Of a stretch of 64,000 nt of DNA, positions 21,768-33,655 are shown piece by piece. A program made the position numbers and the translations under genes. The notes beneath the pieces were generated by a model. The model saw only the letters and a list, made by a program, of their open reading frames with translations, was not told where the DNA came from and did no database searches. This stretch comes from Xestospongia bergquistia. Its lineage: Eukaryota; Porifera; Demospongiae; Haplosclerida; Petrosiidae. The stretch lies in assembly GCA_963965975.1 (NCBI GenBank), contig OZ014415.1, positions 2,361,001 through 2,425,000 on the forward strand, in the 5' to 3' direction. Numbering within the stretch: the first letter of the stretch is position 1; each line of letters starts with the position of its first letter.

Positions 21768-23086
21768 CACTTGGAGATGGTAGACATCGAGTACATTTAC
21801 CACAGCAACATCCAATTCGCTTAAAACCAGGTGATTTTTTTCTCAACGTGAGATTCCTTCTTTCAGCTGTGACAGGAATAGCTGAAGATGTGTTGATCGA
21901 TGAAATAGTAAAGGATGGCATGGGATTTCCAGGACGAGCTCGTATCAGATCTCCTATGGCTTCAAGAACAATGGATGATTGAGTAAGAGCTAATAGCTTC
22001 TGGACCTACAAAGAAGAAAAACCACAAAGATTATATGTTATATATAAAATGGTAGCTTAGCATAAAGTACAGTGTACATGTAAGTAACCATGGTAACTAA
22101 ACTATGGTTTGTTTAGAAGAGAAACCACAAAGATTATATGTTATATATAAAATGGCAACTTAGCATAAAGTACAGTATACATGTAAGTAACCATGGTAAC
22201 TAAACTGTGGTTTGTTTGAGACTGATGATTGTTTCTTAATTAAAATATTGTCAATAAGAAAACAAAAGTGTCAACAGTGTCAAACATTATGTGGTATTTT
22301 ACTATACTGATACGACAGAGATAATTTGATACTATAGGATTTCTTCATTTTTGTGGTTCTTAGTACAATAATATTCATAAAGTGACTGAGTTTTCTTTTA
22401 CAACCCTCCATATAAACTGGCATGTATAATCTCCCCATAAGGAATCATTAGCAGCTGCAAAATCAAAACAGTTTATACAGCTGCATACTTGAAATAAGTT
22501 CTATACAGTGGTATATAAAATTATGCACATGTACTGTACATGTACTAAATATACATGTACCTGTACATGTATATTAAGTACATGTACATGTGTACATGAA
22601 AGGGCATGTAGTGTTTAAACAATAGACAATAAGAAAGTGTTCTATTGTATTGTAACTATTGGTTACTATTGGTTACTATTGGTTACTATTATCTTTTGTA
22701 TTCATTTGGTGTTAAATTATGTATTATATAATTAATGAGTCAATGATAAGGTCAAATTAACACTAACAAACTTAAATTGTGCAAATTAGAACTTTTAATT
22801 CTTTTGAGTATCCAATTGTTATCTTATCAATACAGTGTGGTATACATACCTCAGTGGATATACCAGTAAAAGCTGTATTCATTTCATGTTGTTTAGCATT
22901 ACCAGCACTCCTAAAGAAGATACAAGTATATATTATATAATATATATATTATATAATATATATCATAGTTTAATTTTATTTTATTTAAAACTGATGCTTA
23001 CATAAATAGCGCATTTTTATAAACTTCAAGTTTTGATCGGATATCACCCAATTTAGCTAAAAAATAAACAAAAGCATGAATATATA

Positions 23087-23171
<85 letters not shown>

Positions 23172-25929
23172 ATATATAATTGTATTATACTGTTTATAAT
23201 TTACATTGTTTTCTAAAAACTCATAAACTTATAATATCAAGAACATTAATTATATATTAAATTTATTGGCATTCTAATACAGTACAACTCAATTTATTTG
23301 AAATCATTCCTCATTACTTTCAACAAAGAGCCTCAATAATTTCTACAATTAACTCAGTGGTCTAGCATAAGAAGATAGTTTACTTACAATCCAACTACTT
23401 TAATACTACATATACAATAATTTCTAAATATTCCTACAACATATTAAAGATACATACTTAATTCCGCTTTGACCAAATTGGCACTACTTGAAACACCTTT
23501 AGATACAAAACTAGGACAGCTTTTTAACTCAGAAATGACACTCTTTAAACCCTGAGTTCTTGGGCCTTTTTCTGTGTGATACGAGGGAGAACCCATTGTT
23601 ACTATATTATAAGTATGTTTCTCTTGTTGCTGTCCTTCTGTGGCAGCAGCAGTGGCTTGTCTCTCATGATTTGAGCACACGTGAAGTTTTTGTATATGAA
23701 GATTCAAAGCTAGGAATTGAAGATTGGGTTCACGAAGAGAAGAAGTAGGCTTAAAACCAATTGAGTCTTGAGTAGAAGAAAATAGATACAGTTAATATTA
23801 GTATTTACATGTATCATTAAGTGAGCTTTAGAAATAAGGATAAATAATGAATACAATATGTGTAATTGTGTTGAGTAATACATAAAGAATGGATGCTTGA
23901 TATGTACAATGGGTCATCAGTGCATTTAAATGTATTACCTGCAATTTGCTCAAGTTCTGAAGTAGTGGATTGATAGAGAGCGACAGATTGAAAGAGAAAG
24001 GTTTGATATACTCTTAATGGTGCTTGCCAACTCTCTGAAAGCTAGAAAAATAAAAAGATGAAAACAATTTTAAAGTAATATAAAATTTCAAGTAAGGTTA
24101 TAAATTAAAATACCACACCCACAACTATTTTTTAAAAATAATTTGAATGCGAATAACAAAATTTTGAACAATTAAATACAGAATACTAAAGTACATTCTT
24201 ACAGCTCCAATGTTATAATTAAGTTCATCCAAACGTAAATTTTCTTGTCTTCGTAAACATTTACTGTGTGTGTGTGTGTGTAAAGAGGGAGGGAGAGGGA
24301 GAGAAGAGATTACAAATATGATATAAAAAGACATTTTTTCTTACAGTAGTTCTAGAGGTACTAAAATATTAAACAAACATTCAGATAATTCTTCAGTGAC
24401 AGTTAGCGTTTCCTTATCAGATACAGGTATCAAATAATGTGACCAAACACTGGACCTTGATACTTCACTAAATAAAAGAAATTAAATATTATGTCAAATA
24501 ATATTAAGTTAACTAATACTATATCAGATAATATAATACTAAATAAAATTATACTAAGTATACTATACTAAATGTATTATACTAAATAGTATTATATTAA
24601 ATAATATTATACTAAATAATATTATACTAAATGTATTATACTAAATAATATAATACTAAATAATATTATACTAAATAATATTATACTAAATGTATTATAC
24701 TAAATAATATAATACTAAATAATATTATACTAAATAATATTATACTAAATGTATTATACTAAATAATATAATACTAAATAATATTATACTAAGTAATACA
24801 TTTATAATATAATAAAAGAAAACATTATTGTTCCTATTTGATTATCATAAGATGTTAGAGATAACTTACGATAACATTGTAGGTTGTCTTTTCAATGCTT
24901 CATGAAACTATAAAATGTCACAAACATCAGTAATGAATAATTAATAGCAATAAATACAATATAATATAATATTATCAAATATGCTTGCACAATAACCACA
25001 CCTCCTTTTTGCTTCCATCAACAATACAAGATTCATTAGTTAGTATATATAACAATATAATATATTAATTATTTTTAACCCACAATATGATCAAAAAAGG
25101 TATCTTTTTTTAAATAATTATTATTCACCTTTTTTACATCTTTTATATGTATTGTTAGTAATCCACGATCAACACCATCTTTACTATTTGAAATAAATCA
25201 TACTATACTATATTATAGATTATATTCACATACTCTAATTTTAATTCAACACAATTTTCAACTCCTATGGTGACTACATTTCTTACACTATAATTAACAC
25301 TACCAATTATCTCTTCCTACGAGAGACAGAGAGAGAGAGACAGAGAGAGACAGAGAGAGAGACAGAGAGAGACAGAGAGAGAGACAGAGAGACAGAGAGA
25401 GACAGAGAGAGACAAAGAGAGAGAGCAGAGATAGAAACAAACAATTCATGAGTGTCACAGTAAATCATATGTAATCTCTTACCCTTCCCATAGCTATAGC
25501 AGTGTCAAGGCTACATTCCTCTTCACTACTTGTACTACCACTACTACTAGTAGATCTTCTGCCACCAGTAATACTGTCCTGATGAATTGACACAACTTTG
25601 AAAACAATAGACCCTCCTACCCAGCAATGTTTAGGATCAATCTGTACAGGAATATGATGCCAATAGCTGGGATTTGTGGAGGACTAAAGAGAAAGAGGAA
25701 AAAAGGAGGAAAGTGAGACACAGAGAAAGAGAGCAGAAAGCAAAAAGTAGACACTTATACATTAAAAATCAGTAAATTAATTCTATGTTATTACCTCTAC
25801 CACTTCAGTTGAAGCTAACAATGTCGATTTTCCATCTTGATTATAGAAAACATGAACCATTGTGTTAGGAGGTTTGCCATTATGTAAGTGAGGTAAATTA
25901 CTACATTCTGAGTAAGTGTGTGAGTAGTC

Positions 25930-25998
<69 letters not shown>

Positions 25999-26008
25999 GT
26001 GAGAGAGA

Positions 26009-26105
<97 letters not shown>

Positions 26106-26522
26106 ACAACGAATATATAAGATACCATTTCACAGATATGGTATCTATGTTAACAGTCATAACAATTAGAATCATTTCAACATAATGTTTATCAATAATA
26201 TATCCTCTTAGTACACACAACTTAGCTTCAATCTTGAGGAAATTCTTACACATTTACATGTACATATACATGTAAATATATGATACATATATCAGCAATA
26301 TAATTATAAGTAATTTTTAAGATGCTACTTCTCATGTGTACAGAAAACATTATCATACAATCAAACTATTATACTCCCAACTTAGTTCTATAATAATAGT
26401 TTATACATTGTATGTTATGATTGAGCTATAGCATGTTACTCACTTAGTTGGAATAAAAAGCATTGAGGTTCACTTTGTGCATTCTGTTGTTGTGCTGAAG
26501 ACTTTAACAACTGTGCTTTTGC

Positions 26523-26565
<43 letters not shown>

Positions 26566-26680
26566 TGAATGAATATCACTTTAACGACACCTAAACATTA
26601 TTGTTATTGTTGTTGTTGTTGCTGTTATTATTATTATGTTGTTGTTGTTGTTGTTATTGTTATTGTTGTTGTTGTTATTA

Positions 26681-26712
<32 letters not shown>

Positions 26713-29700
26713 TATGTCATATATATTATATAAACATACTATTTCAGAACACACATATATAGATATTAGATATACAATTGATATTGTTGTCTATCAGATA
26801 GCAATGTCCCTTTTTTTATGGTAGAAGCAGAATACTTGTGATTTTTAGTTCATCTATTACTGTCAGTTTATTACAGAATGTATGTATTTAATGAATCAAT
26901 ATAAGGAATTTAATACACCAGTTAATCATATAATAGTTAAAGGAATTATACTGAGGTATAAAAGATAACATTAGCAACATTAGATACTGCTGCTCTAATC
27001 TTATTATGAAAAAAAGGTATTTCTTTGTATACATCAGTAAATAGTATGCATTTTTGGCATTAATATTTTCATGGTTCATATACTAGTACAATTCTTTTAC
27101 TATATCAAAAAATTACAACAACTCTAACAAATCGTTAATGATTTACAAGGCCATAATTAATGAGAACATTACCTTTCTGTGATGGTCGTCGATATGTCAG
27201 TCTACGAACTCCTGAGAGAGAAATAGATTAATTAATAGACAGATTGTTATTAATAATTAATAGATAATGAATGGGATCTGAACAGATGAGTATATAATAT
27301 TTGAAATGTACCAGATGGTGAAAAACTGAGATGTGGAGGTAACTTAGATAGAGGAGACTTCCCAGAAAATCCTTGGTGTTTCATCAAAGGATCCTAACAC
27401 AAAGACAGAACATTGTTACAATCACAAAAAATGACTACTATTAAAAATCTACTAATTGTGTCACATGATTATCAATTTATGTACATGTACATGTATTAAC
27501 CTTTCCAGTTAGTGTCAGATACTCTTCTTGTAAGCTGTAAAGTTTAAATTTTAATTTCTCATAACTAGGATAAAATATTTATGAGGTATTTCAAAACATG
27601 ACTGAGTTTACTAACCTTGACTTTCCAATAGCTTCTATCCACCCTTGTTGTTCTTGCTTGGAGTATGCTTTTAACATGTATGTTCGAGAATCATCACCCT
27701 CAAAGGCTTGAGGAGAGAGAGACAGAGACAGAGGGAGGGAGAAAAATAGAGAGAGAAAGAAACAGAGAGACAGAGACAGACAAACCAAGAGACAATTAAA
27801 ATATGAATAAGAAATAATTTAATATCTTACTTAATGCAAAGCTAAAAGGTTGACTTTCATTGTGAGTGTTTTCAACTTTAAATCTCTCAAGAACTATTAC
27901 ACCCACTGGATCACCAGTAGACTAGAATAAATAAACACAACGTGTATGTATATTATACATCACATGTATATATAGTACATGTACAATTATATTAGGACTA
28001 TATCACATTAAGTCGGTAGTATTATTTAGATCACTAGTAAAAATCACACATCCAAGGATATTTATACAATCCAAAGTTATTTAATATCACTCTCTCAAAA
28101 CACACATCTGACTAAGCAAAAGCATTTCTTTGTCTTGTTCAAATTTAGCTTTCAATGTGAAATATGAAATACTTTTGTCAACTACTTTTCAATAGTATAA
28201 TGGTAGGAACACTCCAGTAAGTACTGATGTTTACTAATATAGAGCTTACTAATGGTAGCTATCTTAGGTCACTATAGTAAGTATTGATGTTCACTATTCT
28301 AGAGCTTGCTAATGGTAACTATACTAGGTTACTGTAGGAAGTACTGATGTTCACTATTCTAGAGCTTACTAATAGTAGTTGTCCTAGGTCAATGTAGTAA
28401 GTACTACTGTTCACTATTCTAGAGCTTACTAATAGTAGTTGTCCTAGGTCAATGTAGTAAGTACTGATGTTCGCTATTCTAGAGCTTACTAATGGTAACT
28501 ATACTAGGTCACTGTTTTAAGTAAATACTGATATTTACTAGTCTAGAGCTTACTAATGCTAGTTATCCTAGGTCACTGTAGTAAGTAGTGATGTTCACTA
28601 TTCTAGAGCTTACTAATGGTAACTATACTAGGTCATTGTGGTAAGTAAATACTGATATTTACTAGTCTAGAGCTTACTAATGCTAGTTATCCTATGTCAC
28701 TGTAGTAAGTAGTGATGTTCACTATTCTAGAGCTTACTAATAGTAGTTGTCCTAGGTCAATGTAGTAAGTACTAATGTTCACTAGTCTAGAGCTTACTAA
28801 TGGTAGCTATCCTAGGTCAATGTAGAGTAAGTACTGATGTTTACTATTCTAGAGCTTACTAATGGTAACTATACTAGGTCACTGTGGTAAGTAAATACTG
28901 ATGTTTACTAGTCTAGAGCTTACTAATGCTAGTTATCCTAGGTCACTGTGGTAAGTAGTGATGTTTACTATTCTAGAGCTTACTAATGGTAACTATACTA
29001 GGTCACTGTGATAAGTAAATACTGATATTTACTAGCCTAGAGCTTACTAATGGTAGCTATCTTAGGTCACTGTGGTAAGTACTGACGTCCACTATTCTAG
29101 AAGCTTACTAATTGTAGTTTTAACTAGTCTAACTAGTAGCTATCCTAAGTCATTGTAGTAAGTACTGATTTCATTATAACTCCAGGTAGTTTTGATGGTT
29201 ACTATTAACAGTTAAGACAAGGTAGTTCAATATATTTACTAATATAACTAAATATGGCAAGTGAATGATCAGTAAATTTGTGTTACTAAAAACAATAGAA
29301 CAATATACATTACCTTATTTTATCACATACTACTAAAAAGTTTACACTAAATTACCAACTTACATTAGCAAAAATGAAATCATTTACTTAAATAAAATAC
29401 TTACTGAGTTATGTAAACATTTTAAAATTAGTATATAATGAATATGCAAAGTAATGTGGAGAGAGAGAGAGAGACTTACCTCCCAATCTTGCAATTCATC
29501 AACTTTAAAATAAAACAACAAATTTCCTTTTAACCTAAACCACCTCTGTTTGTATCCTATAGTAATAAAGATAGAACTGGTATAGGATCCAATATATAGA
29601 ACTGAGAGCTATGAATTAATAGATCCAATGTATAGGAATGAGGACTATAAATAGATCCAATGTACAGGAATGAGGACTATAAATAGATCCAATGTACAGG

Positions 29701-30163
29701 ATGAGGACTTTGAATTAATGGATCCTATCTATAGGACTAAGGACTGAATTGATGGATCCAATCTATAGGACTGAGGACTTATTTAATGGATCCAGTGTAT
29801 AGGACTGAGGTCAAAGTTAATGAATTAGGTCATAAATCTTAGAGTTATGAATATTAATATTGTAATTAAACTATAAGGTCTTTGGGTTCATGTTAACCCA
29901 CTTCATCCATCCATCCATCCATCCATCCATCCTGTCCACACATACATTCTATGATGCAACTATCTATCCATCCCTACATGGCCATACAGCTATATACAAT
30001 GGTGAAAGCACTTTGTGTTGGTCATAATAATATGAGACAATCATGACATACCTTGACCAAGACCAGCTCCTTTCTTCTCAAGAAGACCTTCCTTGTCTGG
30101 ATCTAAATTGATTGCAAAGTAGGAGAGTTCTTTTTCGTTAAAACGAATGGATGACCGGTACAT
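21768..30163 (-). CDS. INPP4-like PH-C2 protein, about 21 exons, catalytic part not found
   Basis: Exons from the 5' end: 30163-30052, 29556-29480, 27921-27831, 27706-27616, 27564-27501, 27393-27312, 27211-27173, 26521-26444, 25907-25795, 25683-25483, three uncertain small exons (about 25316-25287, 25184-25129, 25034-25002), 24907-24870, 24467-24345, 24263-24203, 24041-23939, 23766-23458, 23056-23002, 22910-22850, 22005-21768. Phases agree wherever both boundaries are clear. The first five exons give a PH domain (KEGLLEKKGAG, YKQRWFRLKGNLLFYFK, EQQGWIEAIGKS). Next comes a C2-like part (PPNTMVHVFYNQDGKS, STNPSYWHHIPV). The middle region matches the INPP4A/B type (HYLIPVSDKETL, FLALNLHIQKLHV, TYNIVTMGSPSYH). 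The phosphatase CX5R motif of this family (CKSAKDR) was not found. The last visible exon ends at a strong GTGAGT donor, so exons may continue beyond the array or be lost. Known INPP4 proteins degrade PI(3,4)P2. Confidence 0.7.
22019..22226. repeat. Tandem duplication, 103-base unit, two copies
   Basis: ACCACAAAGATTATATGTTA occurs at 22021 and again at 22124, and the following 100 bases match with few changes, including CATGGTAACTAAAC. Lies in an intron of the INPP4-like gene. Confidence 0.9.
22531..22605. repeat. TACATG-rich palindromic stretch
   Basis: Several overlapping copies of TACATGTAC and TGTACATG form nested self-complementary segments within 75 bases, in an intron. Confidence 0.6.
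23074..23180. repeat. (AT)n microsatellite
   Basis: About 100 bases of nearly pure TA repeat with small interruptions, in an intron between the exons at 23458 and 23056. Confidence 0.95.
24555..24800. repeat. AT-rich minisatellite, 59-base period
   Basis: A 59-base unit built from ATTATACTAAATAAT blocks repeats about four times almost unchanged, in an intron of the INPP4-like gene. Confidence 0.9.
25321..25430. repeat. (GA)n/(GACA)n microsatellite
   Basis: About 110 bases of GAGA and GACAGA units directly beside a small exon acceptor. Confidence 0.95.
25933..26103. repeat. (GA)n microsatellite with GTGA interruptions
   Basis: About 170 bases, starting 25 bases upstream of the acceptor of the exon at 25907-25795. 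On the transcribed strand it is a long CT tract, i.e. an extended polypyrimidine tract. Confidence 0.95.
26523..26713. repeat. (TAA)n and (GTT)n microsatellites
   Basis: A TAA run at 26523-26566, a GTT/TTA-rich run at 26600-26680 and a further AAT run to 26713. They can pair as an imperfect hairpin, since GTT/ATT and AAT runs oppose each other. Confidence 0.9.
28203..29150. repeat. 60-base minisatellite, about 15 copies
   Basis: Unit pattern GTAAGTACTGATGTTCACTA, TTCTAGAGCTTACTAATGGT, AACTATACTAGGTCACTGTG repeats with changes; some units carry an extra TAAATAC block that lengthens them. It fills more than half of the intron between the exons at 29480 and 27921. Confidence 0.95.
29577..29830. 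repeat. Short tandem repeats, GATCCAATGTATAGGA type
   Basis: Seven or so diverged units of 32-42 bases, each with GGATCCA and ATAGGA(C/A)TGAGGAC, in the first intron of the INPP4-like gene. An (ATCC)n tract follows at 29903-29932. Confidence 0.85.
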
Positions 30164-30320
30164 TATGAACTGTAGGAAAAGACGATATAATGCTCATTCA
30201 AATGGGCGGGCAACAGTATAACTAACCACGCCTCTAAAAAAATTTTTTTTAAATCAAAAATTTTAAGGGAAGACAATTAAAAATTTTTCAATAATTGTTC
30301 ACTCTTATTTACACAATGCT

Positions 30321-33302
30321 TTAAGTAAATTTCTTCAATTCTATTAGGAGTTCATCAGGTCGTTCACATTGCCAAGACTGCATTCGTAAAGTACCACGAG
30401 CAGCTTCAACATATCGTGTCAAAAACATAGTACCAACAGACACAGCATCAAAACTGCCACGCCCACAATGACTCGGACAATCCATGCCATAAATAGACTC
30501 CATAACTTTGTATAATTCAGGATATTTGCATTCACTGCTTGAAAGTGTATGTGTGGGTGTGGCTTCTGCTTTTGTGGGTGCGGGTGTGTTTTGGGAAGCA
30601 TTTTTCATGTACCAATAACACATTTCTCCACCATATGCTAATGCCAACATGTGTGTGTCACTACGAATACCTGGATAGATAGATAAATGAAAGTAAGTTG
30701 ATGTTATGCAAATAAACTTGATCAATCATTTCATGATTATTACATTTAGCGTTACCATTTTTCAATAAATCATGTAGTCTGTCATCATTAGTAGTGTTCT
30801 CTTCTTCCACTTGAGATGTAGCACGAAGTTGAAATATCTCCTTCATATGAATTATACCTAATCTACAACACTAGATCAAGAAATGATAGTGATTATGACT
30901 GTTAGTGCCTCTTTATCCTTTCATTTCCACTTATCTATCCATCCATCCATCCATCCATCCATCCATCTATCTATCTATCTTTCTATCTATCCATCCATCC
31001 ATCCATCTATCCATCTATCTATCTATCTATCTTTCTATCCATCAATTCATCTATTCATCCATCCATCCATCTTACTTCCTGTAGCCAGTTACAATCGGCA
31101 CTTTCAACTCTCTTATCATTATTCATTACAGTATTTACATACATATACATCAACGCTCCTACTCTCCAATGTAGACACTCCACCATATCAACACCTAGTA
31201 TCCCTAAAACCTGCAAAACAAATCAAACCAGTAATGTCTAGTAATACAAGTCTCGCAAGGCCAAAAGACCCTTTGCTTAAAGAGAAAGGGTCTGGTCTAC
31301 CATACATAGTACAATTGTCTCCTTCCCCAACATTCCTGGGGAAACCACTGTTTGGTCAACAGGTACTTGAGCAACCACAATGTGTTTATATAGTAGCATG
31401 ATAATATTATGTGTTAATTACTGCTAATAAAGTATTCATGTGAAACTCATCCTTTTTGACAACTGTACTATGCGTGGTAGACCTGACCCTTCCTCTCTAA
31501 GCAAAAGGTCTGACCTCACGAGACTATAGTAATACAACAACAAGGTCATATATATAATCAAAAAACAATGCATAATTTCAGTAGTAAACATGGAAGAGAT
31601 AAAAGGTCACCTTACTAATAAAGTCACATTATTTATATACATGTATATTTACATATACATGTAAGATTTCTCAGTTATTTCATACTTTATATTATCTGAT
31701 ACAAAGTTATCTTACTTAATGTATAATACATGTACATATTATTATAACTAATACTCTCAAAGTACATGTTGTTATTATATTGTCATTATCATAAACTGTT
31801 GTATATAAAACTTGTGCTATTACAACAAATGTAATTTCAATGTTATCTTTCAGTATGAATTCACTAACAAGTAGTATAGGGATTACCCTATGTAGTACAT
31901 AATTATGTCATACTACTATATTGGCATCACTATATACCTCAGAGTGTTTCTTTCCACAAAGTTTAATTCCATTAGAAAATTGATCTGAAGGGAAATAGGA
32001 AACATCAAATATAGTATTAGTGCAAATATATACAGTATATCACAATTCATATCATAACCATAATATTAATATAATTATAATATTAATTGTGCTCACTAAT
32101 ACTAGTAATTTTTGAAACACAACAATTTAATGAGCCATGTCCAATCCACTATATATTAACAATATTATTTATTAAGATATGCAATTTCACTACATATACT
32201 ATAGCTATAAAATCCAATAACTTATGAGTACGTGCAATTATGTCAATAGACTTTAATTATACCTAATATCCCTAATATGGATTGAGGAGCAGTACTCTCG
32301 GGAAAGTCCTCATCAACCAGTAAACACTCTTTATAGTATGTAACATCTAAAATAGACTGAAAAAACAAGTAATATTGTTTAATAGTTTTAAAATAACATA
32401 ACAATACATTTAATAACTAGTAGTTTATTAATAATTATAGTTAATAACTAGTAGTTTATTAATATATTACAGTTAATAACTAGTAGTTTATTAATACATA
32501 TTACAGTTAATAACTAGTAGTTTATTAATATATTACAGTTAATAACTAGTAGTTTATTAATAATATCATAGTATATTCCAAAATACTAGGCAATAAGTAT
32601 ATTGTGATTTTAATTCATCAGATAAGGAGAGAGGGTATAATATATTCATTCAACATTCCTTTGAATATATGCACCTGAGTATATTTCTGTAATGCTTGAT
32701 ATAAGGACTTAGTTCTATCTACTTCTCTCATTTGGAGTAGACCCACAGATAGTTCAGCAGAAAGTAATGCTTTACGTAAGAACTCTACATATGGGGGACC
32801 TAAATCACAGAATTAATCTTAGTAAATAAGCAATGACAATATTTACATTATCTATAAAACATTTGTTGAAGTGAGTATGAACAAAAATAAAACAGTGACT
32901 ATGAAAAAATTCTAACTACCTATCAACTTTATATAGTATAGTAGGTAATATTACTCTACTATATGTGGCATCGTTAATATTCAGATACTCTAATACCTAT
33001 AGTCTCATTCCCAGACTCCTATCACAGGAATCTGTTAATGAAACTAAAGGTACCAAAAATGTCATAGCTATACATTAATATTGTACCCAATACTATATGA
33101 CAATCTAAGTTATATTACACTGTTGAAGAACAATTATATATGGTTGTATAACTATAGTACATTCTCATTCAATAAGAACTGTTACGTTACGATACGTGCC
33201 TTCAATTTGGCCTGCAGCTGTAAGCATCTGCTGACATTGGTCCTTCTGTTTTTGGCACAAGTCCAACACTTCAGCTCGACTATAAGCCTGTTCAGTAGAC
33301 AT
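30321..33302 (-). CDS. RIMOC1: RIMOC1 (RAB7A-interacting MON1-CCZ1 complex subunit), 322 aa
   Basis: Seven exons: 33302-33200, 32799-32675, 32356-32263, 31984-31938, 31210-31076, 30870-30756, 30670-30321. They total 969 bases and read without a stop. Matches to human RIMOC1 (C5orf51, 294 aa) that I recall: SILDVTYYKECLLVDEDFPE (human AILDMTYFEENKLVDEDFPE), MVECLHWRVGALMYMY (human LLECLSWRRGALLYMY), SDTHMLALAYGGEMCYW (human SDIHLLAMMYSGEMCYW). The human protein stabilises RAB7A and works with the MON1-CCZ1 exchange factor in mitophagy. No enzyme motif or membrane segment is visible. Odd points: the first intron has to use a GC donor (GAAG then GCACGT) to keep frame, and a short Pro/Thr-rich insert sits after KNASQ. 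The gene is divergent from the ADAP-like gene. Confidence 0.88.
30936..31070. repeat. (ATCC)n/(ATCT)n microsatellite
   Basis: About 130 bases of ATCC and ATCT units in the RIMOC1 intron between the exons at 31076 and 30870. Confidence 0.95.
31249..31526. mobile_element. MITE with 10-base target duplication (MULE-like)
   Basis: Ends are inverted: AGTCTCGCAAGGCCAAAAGA on the left, and the complement of the right end reads AGTCTCGTGAGGTCAGACC; similarity continues for about 65 bases. It is flanked on both sides by TAGTAATACA (31239-31248 and 31527-31536), an exact 10-base duplication. A 9-11 base duplication with long inverted ends suits Mutator-like non-autonomous elements. It sits in a RIMOC1 intron, 38 bases from the exon at 31210. 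Confidence 0.85.
32395..32570. repeat. Tandem repeat, TTAATAACTAGTAGTTTATT
   Basis: Five units of 31-37 bases in a RIMOC1 intron. Each holds the short palindrome AACTAGTAGTT. Confidence 0.92.
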
Positions 33303-33655
33303 GACCAATTAAACACACTCAGCCACACCCTCGAATCTCCTAAGTTATTAATTATTTTAAATCATATGCCCACCCACACATATTCTAAAAAATCAAATCG
33401 CTGTGTGTGCGTCTCTTTCTCTTGGCGTCTTCTGTAGGTCAGTGGTCTATAATCTTAACAGTATCGTTACTTTTGTTTATTTTATATCAAATACTTATGT
33501 GCAATGTATTAGTGACAATGTTACTAATGCTCGTTAATATTATAAATATCTGCTTGTTGGTCGGTGCTTCAAGTTTAGTGTAGAGTGTATTGTGTTTGGT
33601 GTTTTCATTTTGTTCATCTTTCTCTCACACACACACACAACAGCCTACTCTTCAA
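33303..33655. promoter_or_regulatory. Divergent promoter between RIMOC1 and the ADAP-like gene
   Basis: The two start codons face away from each other and are 353 bases apart, so both promoters must lie here unless non-coding first exons exist further out. No clear TATA box; a CA repeat (33626-33640) lies just before the ADAP-like start. Confidence 0.5.

Noticed and set aside
25783-26253. Ser/Leu repeat protein on the minus strand
   Set aside because: It is the translated CT repeat running into a real exon of the INPP4-like gene (25907-25795); the repeat part is intron.
30883-31401. Plus-strand frame of 172 codons with HPSIHPSIHLSIYLS
   Set aside because: ATCC microsatellite plus antisense of a RIMOC1 exon plus the MITE; no single origin.
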